DNA of 64,000 nt from Hyphomonadaceae bacterium (GTDB lineage: Bacteria; Pseudomonadota; Alphaproteobacteria; Caulobacterales; Hyphomonadaceae), in assembly GCA_027485145.1 (NCBI GenBank), contig JAIXRO010000078.1:1-64000 (forward strand), in the 5' to 3' direction. Shown here piece after piece: positions 11,901 to 19,373 of the stretch; position 1 is the stretch's first letter, and every line of letters starts with the position of its first letter. The notes under the pieces were generated by a model. The model was not told the DNA's origin and made no database searches. It saw nothing but the letters and a program-made list of their open reading frames with translations. Both the position numbers and the translations under genes were made by a program.

Positions 11901-12022
11901 GGTTCCACGGGCCGCGTGACAACGCGTTTTTCGCGGACAACGCTCCAGAGTTCGCTTGGCGTCGCGGCGCCCGGCAAGACGCAAGCTTCGGAAACGATGG
12001 CGATTGGTGCAAACGCGCTCAT
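5936..12022 (-). CDS. Pfa-type synthase subunit: KS-CLF-AT-DH-DH (PfaC-like with an embedded AT)
   Basis: KS 'LDAACASSLYALEIACRKL', 'ECHATGTPVGD', 'GSLKANTGHLITAAG'; second KS-like domain without catalytic Cys (CLF); AT-like 'AIGLSLGESNALFAFGYW'; FabA-like hotdog motifs 'WFYEGHFHNDPCMPGTLMAEAAVQALEFY' and 'WYFKAHFFNDPVQPGSLGLDALEQLLM'. ATG at 12022 overlaps the KR stop (ATGA). Confidence 0.9.
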   Translation of the reverse strand: MSAFAPIAIVSEACVLPGAATPSELWSVVREKRVVTRPVEPSELGLAGTASSPARYVSGRVDQVATQHEGYRRLDGMTAPELDPVHRWPLQAAWDAWSNVPGAEKTAPAKRGVFLANLCYPSHAKVDYAEEVWRTGRTQRPLSDTLNSGMPAHLIARMIGAEGPALALDAACASSLYALEIACRKLAIGQIDIALVGAVNAADNLILHIGFDALKALSPSGRSRPFIQGADGLVPSEGAAAVVLKRLSDVKKSDRVRAVIRGIGLSNDGRRKGFLAPDSGGQAEAMNRAYQMAQIEPGSVDFLECHATGTPVGDSVEIQSAVAVFGSRRELPIGSLKANTGHLITAAGLASVLKLTAAMEAEELPPMPLDGTLIAPLAETGLLPLTDVQAWKRSHDRPRRAAISNFGFGGNNSHLILEAYEPVRGYINGHATDAAPEPDDIVIVGIGMKAGTDRGERSVIRRLINSPATPVRRAELVGADPVKSRIPPSDLLRAEAHQLAVLDVSQMALYGVTPVSAERSGVFAGIRCADDSARWPIRERLKAKLISEGRNDIEAELDAVAPALVAADVLGAMANMAANRITSCEDFRGQGFAIAAEESSGLAAFDAAVAALQAGTLDLAIVTSADFAGAVFPAGDAADLAVALVLKRKSEAEAAGDQIKGTVTNISWSGAGQSRVAALQSVYGEAGASSGLFDLAVGLSLAVRSHVLQDEGGAVALDASARRIQVASGNSVTSQPLQVTVVAAPPAPAPDMLRPTPRLVFAAAANRAALAAKLKAGRTGGAGRVRIAILAKDEADLTAKIQTAIHALEAKRSAEAPGVWLGEREPEGELAFALTGSAASYPRMGRGLLMAFPEVAERLGDIPKASAMTHLLAKSSLSEFEQLCAVSLVTQAHAILLRDVLELEPHAAIGLSLGESNALFAFGYWKDMGGLLDDIEKAAMYERHLGGAFETAGEAWGPNVPSDWTNWRVRASVARVRDALRFAPHVEITIIYTDDDLMIGGPADACRAFFQQFGPGTGTLMHQHLVVHANAMKPFEEKWRELHSRPVSRASNVRLYANAINAAYVPSRARVADMLTKQAVATVDFPATIRQAWDDGVRTFVELGPRDTLTQSIGQILAGKQHLAVATDRVENSELAQVAELAARLYAEGFKVRIDRIAARLDEARSHPWHHAAPYKVSRPAHHTSPRLPAEDSVSTGLPLAPRLPAPVYPPQVRAIVPDGRIPFPPPPGKTLEKSPAPTGVLSGRTPLASRPPVGKSWSRPEVEASARGKMSDFFGSAFLGQDAFERQCRLPAAPLLLVDRITGIDADAGVEGAGVIWTETDIAPGEWYTHDGRVRPGPLIECGQADLTLIAWMGADLKNQSERVYRLLGCEITFHEGGLPNAGETLKFQIEITQHATFAGVRMFFFQYDCMANGRPAFSVRQGQAGFFTDAELASGKGVAWDAETSPPPTREIEPIDVGRASAKRSFSKADVSAFRNGDALACFGKGFELCAAHSIPPHLPAGKLTFFDTVTAFEPTGGPWSRGYLCANAHVPTDAWFYEGHFHNDPCMPGTLMAEAAVQALEFYAAALGLTQDRDGYVFEPIPGETAKFICRGQVIPDTDHDIIYEVFIDEVILGETPKVFASLLARSDGRKVFYCPRFGIQLRRNWPAPRVSASPLRVGPNKESRGDQAALLDCANGPPSAAFGEMYNRFDLGGRVPRLPQPPYHVMSRVLDVSTRPGVQETGASILAEYDVPPDAWYFADNRSGFMPFAVLNEIILQPCGWLASHCGFALEGGDRFRNLEGDGKIHRMIGPRDGTIRVRTTLTSFSKVGPMTIVAFDVVAQLKSGEPVMELNTRFGFFPAAALVRQAGLPITEADRSYLVLPRSAADLSPVDPRLASGQLRMLDSADYFDPAGGAAGLGVIRGRQSVDPRAWYFKAHFFNDPVQPGSLGLDALEQLLMRAVLLKVPTLELHGLVAETPAVGERVKWSYRGQVTPEKREVTGVIELLSLEQTSARVLATARGSLWCDGLRIYEANPLSIAFRKPD

Positions 12023-13368
12023 GCCGTCGCCCAAGATTTGCCGACGACGAGTTCGATCTGGCTTTTGTCACCTGCCAGCAGCTCGTTCGCAAAAATACGC
12101 GCGCCTTCACGGATCGGGATCAATGGAATGCCTTGTGTTTCAAAATGACTGGCAAGGGCGCCGTCCACCATTCCGCCCGCCCACGGGCCCCAATGGAAAA
12201 CCTTCACGCGCGCCGATGGGTAAGACTGTGCAAGCGAGCGGCCTGCGCTTGCAAGCAACGCGTTGGCCATCGCGTAATCCGATTGCCCCTTGTTTCCGAA
12301 GAATGCGGCGGCGGAGGAAAAAAACGCGATATGACTTAGCTTTGCCGGATCAAGCGTGGCCAGAATGTTCATCAGCCCGTCCACCTTCGGCGCGAACACG
12401 CGGCGCAATTCAGCCTCGGTCTTGTCGTTGGCCAGTCGATCTGCCAGCACGCCGGCGCCGTGGACGAGACCGGTGATCTTGCCATACTTCTTTTGCGCCT
12501 GATCCAGTGCCTCCGACACTGCCGTCGCGTTGCCGGCATCCAGCGCAATGTACTGCGCATCCGCGCCCGTCTCACGGATCGCGGCGAGCGTTTCCCGGAT
12601 CTCGGCACCGGCGAGCAGGCCTCGGGCCGTCTGATCGATGGCCGCCGGTGTGACGCGTTCCCCGGCCTCGCGGGCGCGCTCCACGAGCAGGCCACGCAGC
12701 GCTTTCAGGTCTGAGACAGATGGCAGATCATCCGGCCACGGTGTTTCAGCTGACCGCCCGGCTAGCCATATCCTGCCGCCTGCTACCCGCGCCAGCTCAA
12801 TGGCGCAGGCGGCGGTAACGCCGCGAGCGCCGCCCGTGACCAGCCAGACGCCGGGATCGGCATCCGGCACACCGTTCGGCGGCAAAAGCGAAGCGCCAGG
12901 TTCCGCCGCAAGCAACGTGCCGTCAGCCGAAATCGCCCCATCGCCATACCCGCGGGCAATCCCTGCGGCTACTGCGTCCGCGACTTTGCCGGTCACGGTC
13001 CAGGCGACTGTCTGCGTACTGATCCATTCCTTCCGGAGGGTACGGCTAAGACCTTCGAGCCCCGAGAGCGACCCGGCGCGCTGGAGAATGACAACTACGC
13101 CGTCATCCCGGCGCGCCGCCTTGGCCGCTTGCAACACAGCCCAGTGACGCGCGGCAGGTTCGTCAGAGCGGAGACCTTCGGTGACGACCACCGCGTCAGC
13201 CGAGTGCGAGGGCTGCGCAACAATGCGAGCCGCAAATCCTTGAGCTGACAAAACCTGTTCCAGCGCGCTCGCGGCTGACGGGTCCGCGTTCGTGATCTCG
13301 ATGACTGCGCCCGGTGGCAGGCGTAACACCGGCGTTGCGGCTCCTTCGGACCAGATGACGGGCCGCAC
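12019..13368 (-). CDS. Ketoreductase ORF corresponding to the C-terminal KR domain of PfaA
   Basis: 'VWLVTGGARGVTAACAIELARVAGG' and 'LVHGAGVLADRLANDKTEAELRRVFAPKVDGLMNIL...FFSSAAAFFGNKGQSDYAMANALL' (PKS-type KR). Only a GTG start without clear SD; probably expressed at least partly by fusion, see findings. Confidence 0.85.
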   Translation of the reverse strand: MRPVIWSEGAATPVLRLPPGAVIEITNADPSAASALEQVLSAQGFAARIVAQPSHSADAVVVTEGLRSDEPAARHWAVLQAAKAARRDDGVVVILQRAGSLSGLEGLSRTLRKEWISTQTVAWTVTGKVADAVAAGIARGYGDGAISADGTLLAAEPGASLLPPNGVPDADPGVWLVTGGARGVTAACAIELARVAGGRIWLAGRSAETPWPDDLPSVSDLKALRGLLVERAREAGERVTPAAIDQTARGLLAGAEIRETLAAIRETGADAQYIALDAGNATAVSEALDQAQKKYGKITGLVHGAGVLADRLANDKTEAELRRVFAPKVDGLMNILATLDPAKLSHIAFFSSAAAFFGNKGQSDYAMANALLASAGRSLAQSYPSARVKVFHWGPWAGGMVDGALASHFETQGIPLIPIREGARIFANELLAGDKSQIELVVGKSWATA

Positions 13369-13407
13369 GTCGCACGTGTAAGGTGCGGCGTCAGCTCGGG
13401 GCAGGTG

Positions 13408-13455
13408 GGGACGATGGGAAGCCCGTACCTCCCCGTCATCCCTCAGCCGAAAAAA
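13408..13455 (-). promoter_or_regulatory. Candidate programmed -1 ribosomal frameshift element (slippery T_TTT_TTC, 6-nt spacer, stem-loop)
   Basis: Minus strand GAT TTT TTC GGC TGA followed by GGGATGACGGGGA-(GGTACGGGC)-TTCCCATCGTCCC. Heptamer at 13455-13449, stem arms at 13442-13430 and 13420-13408. Confidence 0.55.
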
Positions 13456-16400
13456 TCGGCGATTTTCCGGATCGTGCGAAGCTCGGCAAGGTGTTCGGGA
13501 TCTACTTCCGGCAAGGATGGATACTTGTCGCGCAGCGAGGACAGAATCTCTACCTGCTTGATGGAATCCACACCCAATTCGCCTTCAAGGTCCATGTCGT
13601 CTTCCAGCATGTCAGGCGGATAGCCGGTCTTTTCAGCAATCAGGGCACGGATCACATCCGGCGAAACAGTCAGGCTGGAGGCCGGAGGCGCGCTCACCGC
13701 TTTGACTTCAACTTTCACAGGCGCGGCGGCCGCTTTCGCTGCGCCCGGCGTAGCCGCCGCAATCATGGCGGCGATAGCTGCGATCGTGCGCAGTTCCACG
13801 AGGCGTTCGGGTTCGATTTCCGGCAGATGCGGAAGCCGGTCGCGCAGCGAGGACAGGATTTCGACCTGCTTGATCGAATCCACGCCGAGTTCGCCTTCAA
13901 GATCCATATCGGCATCAAGCATATCGGGCGGATAACCGGTTTTCTCAGAAACGATCGCGCGCACGATCGCGGCTGCGTCCATGTCTGGCGCTGCGGCTTG
14001 CGCCTTCGGCGCGCCAGGCACGGGAACAGGTGCGGGCGGCGCCGCAGCTTTTGGCGGCTCGGGCACAAAGGCGTGCGCGCCGCCGGCGCCGTTGGCTTTC
14101 GGCTTCGGAGATTCGGGCGGTGCGGATGGCGCGGCCGACGCTGCAGGCGCATGGGCCGCCGGTTGCGCAACCGGGACAGGGGCTGCAGCACGCGGCGCCG
14201 GAAGACGCTGTGGCTCCTGGGAAATGCTGCCGGCCTGCCCGAGGAGCGCCGCCGCGGCATTCAGGTAGGCTTTGTGGCCCTCGGCAAGTGCATTCAGGTA
14301 ATCTGAATGGCGAAGCGAGACTTCCTGCCAGATTCGTTCGACCGGCGACGAGATTTCGATGGGCCCACTCGCTGGCGGAACCGAAAGTTGGGATGCCGGA
14401 GCGGCGTGCCGGTCGTTCTGATCGGACATGGAGGGTTCGTTCCTTTGAGACTTGGGGGATGCAGATGGCGAAAGGCTGGCCGAGGCGGGTTGAGCCGTTG
14501 TGTTCGGAGGCGCGCGGCCGGCTGCGCCGTTCTTCGGCGGGTAGGGCCTGTCGTGATTTGCGCCCGTAAGGAACACGGCATGCCGCGAGGGCGCAGGCTT
14601 GGGTTCAGGCGCAGGGCAATCGGCGTAAAGCGCGGCAAGATCCAGTTTCAGTCCGGACACGGACAAGGCACCCAGCACTGATAGGAACTGCGCCACACCG
14701 TTGGTGCGCTTGTTGTCGAGAGACAGTGCGACGTAGTCACGGCCCGCGAGCGTGTCCGACACCAGGCCCGACACGACATTGCCGGGCCCGACTTCCACGA
14801 AGCAGCGGGCCCCCGCTGCATACATGGCTTCGACCTGTTCGCGGAAACGCACAGGCGAGGCAATCTGGGAGGCCAAGGCGCTGGCGAGATCTTTTGACGC
14901 CGCCTTGTAGGGCTGCGCCGTCGCGTTCGCGTACACCGGAAGGGCGGGACGTTTCAGGCGCAAGTCTTCGAGCGCTTTTCGGAAGGGGGCAACCGCGGGT
15001 TCGACGATGGATGAATGGAAGGCCGTCGCGACCGGCAGTTTACGCGCCTTGATACCTTCTTCGGCACAGCGTTGCTCCGCCAATTGGATGACATCAACAG
15101 CGCCAGAGAGCACGACCTGGCTGGGCCCATTGTCATTGGCAATCACGAGTCCCCCGCCGATCGATCGCACCAACGGCTCGATCCGGCTAGCGGGCGCCTG
15201 TACCGCCAGCATGGCGCCTTGGGTCGTCTGCGCGGCACGTGCCATCTCGCGGCCTCGCGCGGCGGCGATGGTGAGTGCGGCGTCTCGGTCAACGGCGCCC
15301 GCATAATGCAGCGCCATGATTTCACCGAAGCTGTGCCCGCCGGTCATTTCGGCTTCGAGGCCGAGCGCTTCGAGCAACGCCAGATGCGAAAGCGCCACGG
15401 CCGCAATCGACGGCTGAGCGTTTTCCATCTGGGTCAGGCGCTGTTGCTGACTACCAAACTCGACCTGATCAAACGCCGCGGGCGGGAACGCCAGCTTGTG
15501 GAGCTTCAGCGGGCCGGTAACCGGATGGCTCGCCGCCAGGTCCCAGACCGCGCGGGCCGCGGGGAACGCAAGGGCCAGGTCAGATCCCATACCCGGATAC
15601 TGACTGCCCTGACCCGAAAACAGGAAAGCAATCTTTCCAGCGTCGGGCGTTCTAACAGAGGCCGAGCAACCTTGCGGCAGCGGCGCGGTGCCAAGGGACC
15701 CATCCTTCAGTTGCGCAGCGAGCTTTGAGGCCTTCGCAGCAAGTTCGTCCGAATTGGCAGCCACGATGGCGGCGCGCGCCGGTGCCTTGGCGTCGAAGGC
15801 CGCATGAGAAGCCGCGGCTTCAAAGGCGAAGGCATCCTCCGGCGGAGGCGCGTCGCCGTGTCCGGCGAGTCTGGATGCCAACTCTTCCGCGTTTGGAGCC
15901 GAATACAGAAACAGCTCTGCGGGATGCACGCGGGCGGGATGCGCTGCCGTGGCGCCTGTGTATTCCTCGAGCGTGACGTGGAAGTTGCTGCCACCGAATC
16001 CGAACGAGCTGACGGAGGCGCGGCGCGGGCGAGAAGATGCCGTGATCCAGGGCCGTGCTTCTGTGTTGACATAGAAGCAGGCGCTGTCGCGGATCGCGTC
16101 TGCTGGCTCCTCGATCTTGATCGTTGGCGGCAAGACTTTGCGGCGCAGAGATTCAACCGCCTTCAGGAGGCTCGCGGCGCCGGCGGCGGCTTTCGTGTGG
16201 CCGATCTGCGACTTGACGGATCCAACCGCGCACCAGGGGCCTTCACCGGCGTCCGCTTCACTGAATACGAGGTGCAGGCCTTCGATTTCGGCCTTGTCGC
16301 CGGCGCGCGTACCCGTGCCGTGCGCTTCCACAAGATCGACCGAATCCGGACCATAGCCAGCCTGTTCATAGGCCCGCCGCAAGGCGCGCGCCTGACCAGA

Positions 16401-17369
16401 CGGGAGCGGCGTGTAGATCGCCGTTCCCTTGCCGTCCGAGCCGCCGCCGATACCACGGATCAAGGCGTGGATCGTGTTGCCGTCGCGTTCGGCATCCTCA
16501 AGCCGGCGCAGCGCCAGCATGCCAATGCCTTCGCCCAGCATCGTGCCGTCAGAATTGTTCGAGAACGGACGGCAATCGCCCGTCGGCGAAAGGGCGGGCG
16601 TCTTCGAGAAGCACATGAACATCAGGATGTCGTTCAGCGCGTCCACGCCGCCGGTCAGCACCATGTCGGAGTCGCCCGCGCGCAGTTCGTGCATGGCGAT
16701 ATGAAGCGCCGACAGGCTCGAGGCACACGCCGCATCTGTCACATAGTTGCTGCCGCCCAGATCGAGGCGGTTCGCGATGCGGCCCGCCACCACGTTGCCG
16801 AGCAGTCCCGGAAACGTGCTCTCTTTCCACTCGGCGTAATGATTCTCGATCCGCTTGGCGATCGCCTGAACATCGCTCTCTGCGAGACCGGACTGGCGCA
16901 GGCCATTCACCCAGGCGGGGCGTTGCAACCGGCCCGCCATATGCGCGGTAAGCTCGGTCGCCGAGGCCACGCCGAGGATCACGCTCGTGCGCGACCGGTC
17001 GATCTTGCCGCCACTGCCGCGCTCCGCATCGTCAAGCGTCATTTTCGCGGCGACGAGCGCCAGCAATTGCGCAGAGTCTGTCGTCTGCAGCTGCGCAGGC
17101 GGAATGCCGAACGCGAGCGGATCAAAAGCGACGGGCGACAGGAACCCGCCGCGCCGGCCGTAAGTCTTGTCCGGCGTCAAGGGATTGGCGTCGTAGTAGT
17201 CGTCGATGAGCCAGTGCGTCTCCGGCGTATCGCTCAGCAGATCGCGCGCCTCGAAGATATCCCGCCAGAAACCAGTTGTGTCTCCGCGTCCTGGAAATAT
17301 GGCCCCCATGCCGACGATGGCAATCGGTTCGGCGGCGCGCTTGGGCGTGGCGTTTCGGCGTTCGGTCAT
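13443..17369 (-). CDS. Pfa-type synthase subunit: KS-AT-ACP-ACP (PfaA-like, KR in the next ORF)
   Basis: KS 'VTDAACASSLSALHIAMHELRAGDSDMVLTGG', 'EAHGTGTRAGD', 'SVKSQIGHTKAAAGAASL'; AT 'FLFSGQGSQYPGMGS', 'MTGGHSFGEIMALHYAG'; two 'GELGVDSIKQVEILSSLRD' ACP motifs. Confidence 0.92.
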   Translation of the reverse strand: MTERRNATPKRAAEPIAIVGMGAIFPGRGDTTGFWRDIFEARDLLSDTPETHWLIDDYYDANPLTPDKTYGRRGGFLSPVAFDPLAFGIPPAQLQTTDSAQLLALVAAKMTLDDAERGSGGKIDRSRTSVILGVASATELTAHMAGRLQRPAWVNGLRQSGLAESDVQAIAKRIENHYAEWKESTFPGLLGNVVAGRIANRLDLGGSNYVTDAACASSLSALHIAMHELRAGDSDMVLTGGVDALNDILMFMCFSKTPALSPTGDCRPFSNNSDGTMLGEGIGMLALRRLEDAERDGNTIHALIRGIGGGSDGKGTAIYTPLPSGQARALRRAYEQAGYGPDSVDLVEAHGTGTRAGDKAEIEGLHLVFSEADAGEGPWCAVGSVKSQIGHTKAAAGAASLLKAVESLRRKVLPPTIKIEEPADAIRDSACFYVNTEARPWITASSRPRRASVSSFGFGGSNFHVTLEEYTGATAAHPARVHPAELFLYSAPNAEELASRLAGHGDAPPPEDAFAFEAAASHAAFDAKAPARAAIVAANSDELAAKASKLAAQLKDGSLGTAPLPQGCSASVRTPDAGKIAFLFSGQGSQYPGMGSDLALAFPAARAVWDLAASHPVTGPLKLHKLAFPPAAFDQVEFGSQQQRLTQMENAQPSIAAVALSHLALLEALGLEAEMTGGHSFGEIMALHYAGAVDRDAALTIAAARGREMARAAQTTQGAMLAVQAPASRIEPLVRSIGGGLVIANDNGPSQVVLSGAVDVIQLAEQRCAEEGIKARKLPVATAFHSSIVEPAVAPFRKALEDLRLKRPALPVYANATAQPYKAASKDLASALASQIASPVRFREQVEAMYAAGARCFVEVGPGNVVSGLVSDTLAGRDYVALSLDNKRTNGVAQFLSVLGALSVSGLKLDLAALYADCPAPEPKPAPSRHAVFLTGANHDRPYPPKNGAAGRAPPNTTAQPASASLSPSASPKSQRNEPSMSDQNDRHAAPASQLSVPPASGPIEISSPVERIWQEVSLRHSDYLNALAEGHKAYLNAAAALLGQAGSISQEPQRLPAPRAAAPVPVAQPAAHAPAASAAPSAPPESPKPKANGAGGAHAFVPEPPKAAAPPAPVPVPGAPKAQAAAPDMDAAAIVRAIVSEKTGYPPDMLDADMDLEGELGVDSIKQVEILSSLRDRLPHLPEIEPERLVELRTIAAIAAMIAAATPGAAKAAAAPVKVEVKAVSAPPASSLTVSPDVIRALIAEKTGYPPDMLEDDMDLEGELGVDSIKQVEILSSLRDKYPSLPEVDPEHLAELRTIRKIADFFG
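13446..13970 (-). repeat. Tandem ACP domains (ACP1 about 13761-13970, ACP2 about 13446-13655) with an Ala/Pro-rich linker
   Basis: Nearly identical 'EKTGYPPDMLxxDMDLEGELGVDSIKQVEILSSLRD' in two 70-aa units separated by 35 aa. Confidence 0.92.
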
Positions 17370-17372
17370 CGG

Positions 17373-18956
17373 TTACTCAAATAGACGGGGTGTGTAGGAA
17401 AAAAACTGCGACGGCACGGCAAGGCCCGCAGACCGGAGCTGTGCCGCGCGCGTGACGCGCGCCGCGCCTTCCAGCAGATTTAATGCGATCTGACGCACCG
17501 TGCGGTTCTCGACCGGCTCGAGCGGCGTTCCGGCCACCCATTCGTTGAACGCGCCCATCGCCGGTCCGCACCAGATCTGATAATCAGCGGTGCGCCCCGG
17601 TTCGCCCTCCCGCGCCCATTGAGCGCCCTGAAACAGGTAGCGCCGGGCAACGAGCGCGAGGCGCTTGTTGCCGTCAGATTCGGCTTTCTTGGCTTCGGCC
17701 GGATTGACGCGCCGAATGTAAGTTTGGGTCGCAGACCAGGCCGACTCGAAGGGTTCGCCGAGAACGTCATCGATCCATTTGCGGTCGGCAGCGGACACGC
17801 TCTCATAGCTTGCGCCGCTGCGATAAAACCCGTGCAGCTTTTTCCCCCGCATCGCGAACAGCGTGCCACGCTTCAGCACCTGCACCTCAACGCCTTGTTC
17901 GAACATGTCGGCGGCAGGCGCCATCGCCACATCGGCCGGCCCAGCCTTGGCAAGCAGCCTACGCCCGGCTTCCGACAGTCCGGATTCCACCGCACTTTGA
18001 TTGACCGAGCCTGTCAGCACGTAAGCGGCGCCCATCTGGAAAGCCGCAGCAACAGACGACGGGGTCGCGATACCGCCGGCCAATCCGATCCGGATCGCCG
18101 TCTCGTCAATTCCATGCCGGGCGCAGACCCTCGCGCGCGCAGCGCTGAGTGAACTGAATAGGACGGATGCGGGGCGATTGTCGGTATGGCCACCGGAATC
18201 GGATTCCGCGGTGATCTCGGCCGCGACCGGCACTTGGGCGGCAAGGTCTGCCTGCGCCTGCGTGATCTTGCCGGCATCCACCAGCTCTCGCAGCATCTTC
18301 TCGGGAGCAGGCGCCATGAACGGTTCGGCGACTTCGGCGCGAGACACCTTTGCGAACAGGTGATTGCGCCGCTCGATCCCGCCATCGGCGCGCCGCGAGA
18401 GTCCAAGCGCGGTGTAGCGAACGACGTCCGGCGTAAGACGCATGAACGCCGACGCCGAGACACGGCGCACGCCTTCGGCCAGGAACAGGTCAACGACCGC
18501 GGCTTCCTGCCCCGGTTCCTGCGGTGAATGGATCAGATTCGCGCCCCAGGCGTGATCACCGGGTCCCAGCGCAGCGCGGATCTCGCGTACACCGGCGCGG
18601 ATCTCATCCAGCGGCAATCCAGCGCTCCCATAGAATCCGATGCACCCGGCGCGAACCGCTTCGATCACCATCCTGGGCGTGGCGATACCGCGGGCCATTT
18701 CGCCGACCACATAGCAGAATCTTGCGGGATGCTCTGACAGCAGCGCCCGGTCACCCAGCCACTCGGGATAGATCGGTGGCAGCCGGCACGCGTTCACCGA
18801 TTTTGGCAGGTCTTCGCCGATCGCCACCAATGCCGGCGGTTTCGCCAGATCGGCGGTAAGCCAAACAGGAGCGCGCGGTGTTTCCACGGCGCTTTTGATC
18901 AGATCCGGCACGCGATGTCTGCCCTTCTGGCTAGGCCCGTTCCGAGCGCCCATCAT
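17373..18956 (-). CDS. PfaD-type enoyl reductase / nitronate monooxygenase-like FMN protein
   Basis: 'FCYVVGEMARGIATPRMVIEAVRAGCIGFYGSAGLPLDEI', 'GLAGGIATPSSVAAAFQMGAAYVLTGSVNQSAVESG', 'MFEQGVEVQVLKRGTLFAMRGKKLHGFYRSGASYE'. Confidence 0.9.
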   Translation of the reverse strand: MMGARNGPSQKGRHRVPDLIKSAVETPRAPVWLTADLAKPPALVAIGEDLPKSVNACRLPPIYPEWLGDRALLSEHPARFCYVVGEMARGIATPRMVIEAVRAGCIGFYGSAGLPLDEIRAGVREIRAALGPGDHAWGANLIHSPQEPGQEAAVVDLFLAEGVRRVSASAFMRLTPDVVRYTALGLSRRADGGIERRNHLFAKVSRAEVAEPFMAPAPEKMLRELVDAGKITQAQADLAAQVPVAAEITAESDSGGHTDNRPASVLFSSLSAARARVCARHGIDETAIRIGLAGGIATPSSVAAAFQMGAAYVLTGSVNQSAVESGLSEAGRRLLAKAGPADVAMAPAADMFEQGVEVQVLKRGTLFAMRGKKLHGFYRSGASYESVSAADRKWIDDVLGEPFESAWSATQTYIRRVNPAEAKKAESDGNKRLALVARRYLFQGAQWAREGEPGRTADYQIWCGPAMGAFNEWVAGTPLEPVENRTVRQIALNLLEGAARVTRAAQLRSAGLAVPSQFFSYTPRLFE

Positions 18957-19183
18957 CCGACTTCACTTAAGTGCGCAATGACGTCCAACTCAACGAAAAA
19001 TACCTGATTCCGGATCAATCAATATCGGCCGTTCGGACCGCGCACAACTTTTAATCGCAACGCGCGGGTTAACACCCAGGCGTTGAGCCGCATGGCGATC
19101 ATCATCTCTGATCAAGGCACCCGCGCATCACAAATTGCGTTGCTTCCATTGCTCCGCGCGAGCACGGCGCGTATGGCAGAGGC

Positions 19184-19294
19184 GTCACTGGGGAGTAGCC
19201 AGTCGTCCTTCGGGGCGAGCCACCGTGTCAACATGCTCGGCTGAGAGGCCGTGGTGCGATGGAAGCGGAACACCGCTTGGGCGAGACCAATGGC
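19184..19294 (+). ncRNA. yybP-ykoY-type manganese riboswitch
   Basis: Conserved elements GGGGAGTAGCC, GTGTCAACATGCTCGGC and GAGACC in order. P1 helix GTCACTGG/CCAATGGC (7 of 8 pairs) closes the element. Located upstream of a UPF0016 transporter gene. Confidence 0.85.
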
Positions 19295-19373
19295 ATCACT
19301 TCCTCGCCCGGGGCCGGGCGGCGGAGATGATGTCGTTTGGTTCTCATCGTCGCCCGGCCCCCGGAATGCACTC

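Noticed and set aside
13408-13442. Stem-loop after the PfaA-like stop as an intrinsic terminator
   Set aside because: No U tract follows (CACCTGCC), and the downstream KR and pfaC-like genes appear to be in the same operon.
15804-17384. 526-aa plus-strand ORF opposite the PfaA-like KS/AT
   Set aside because: Arg/Ala-rich shadow ORF; KS motifs are on the minus strand.
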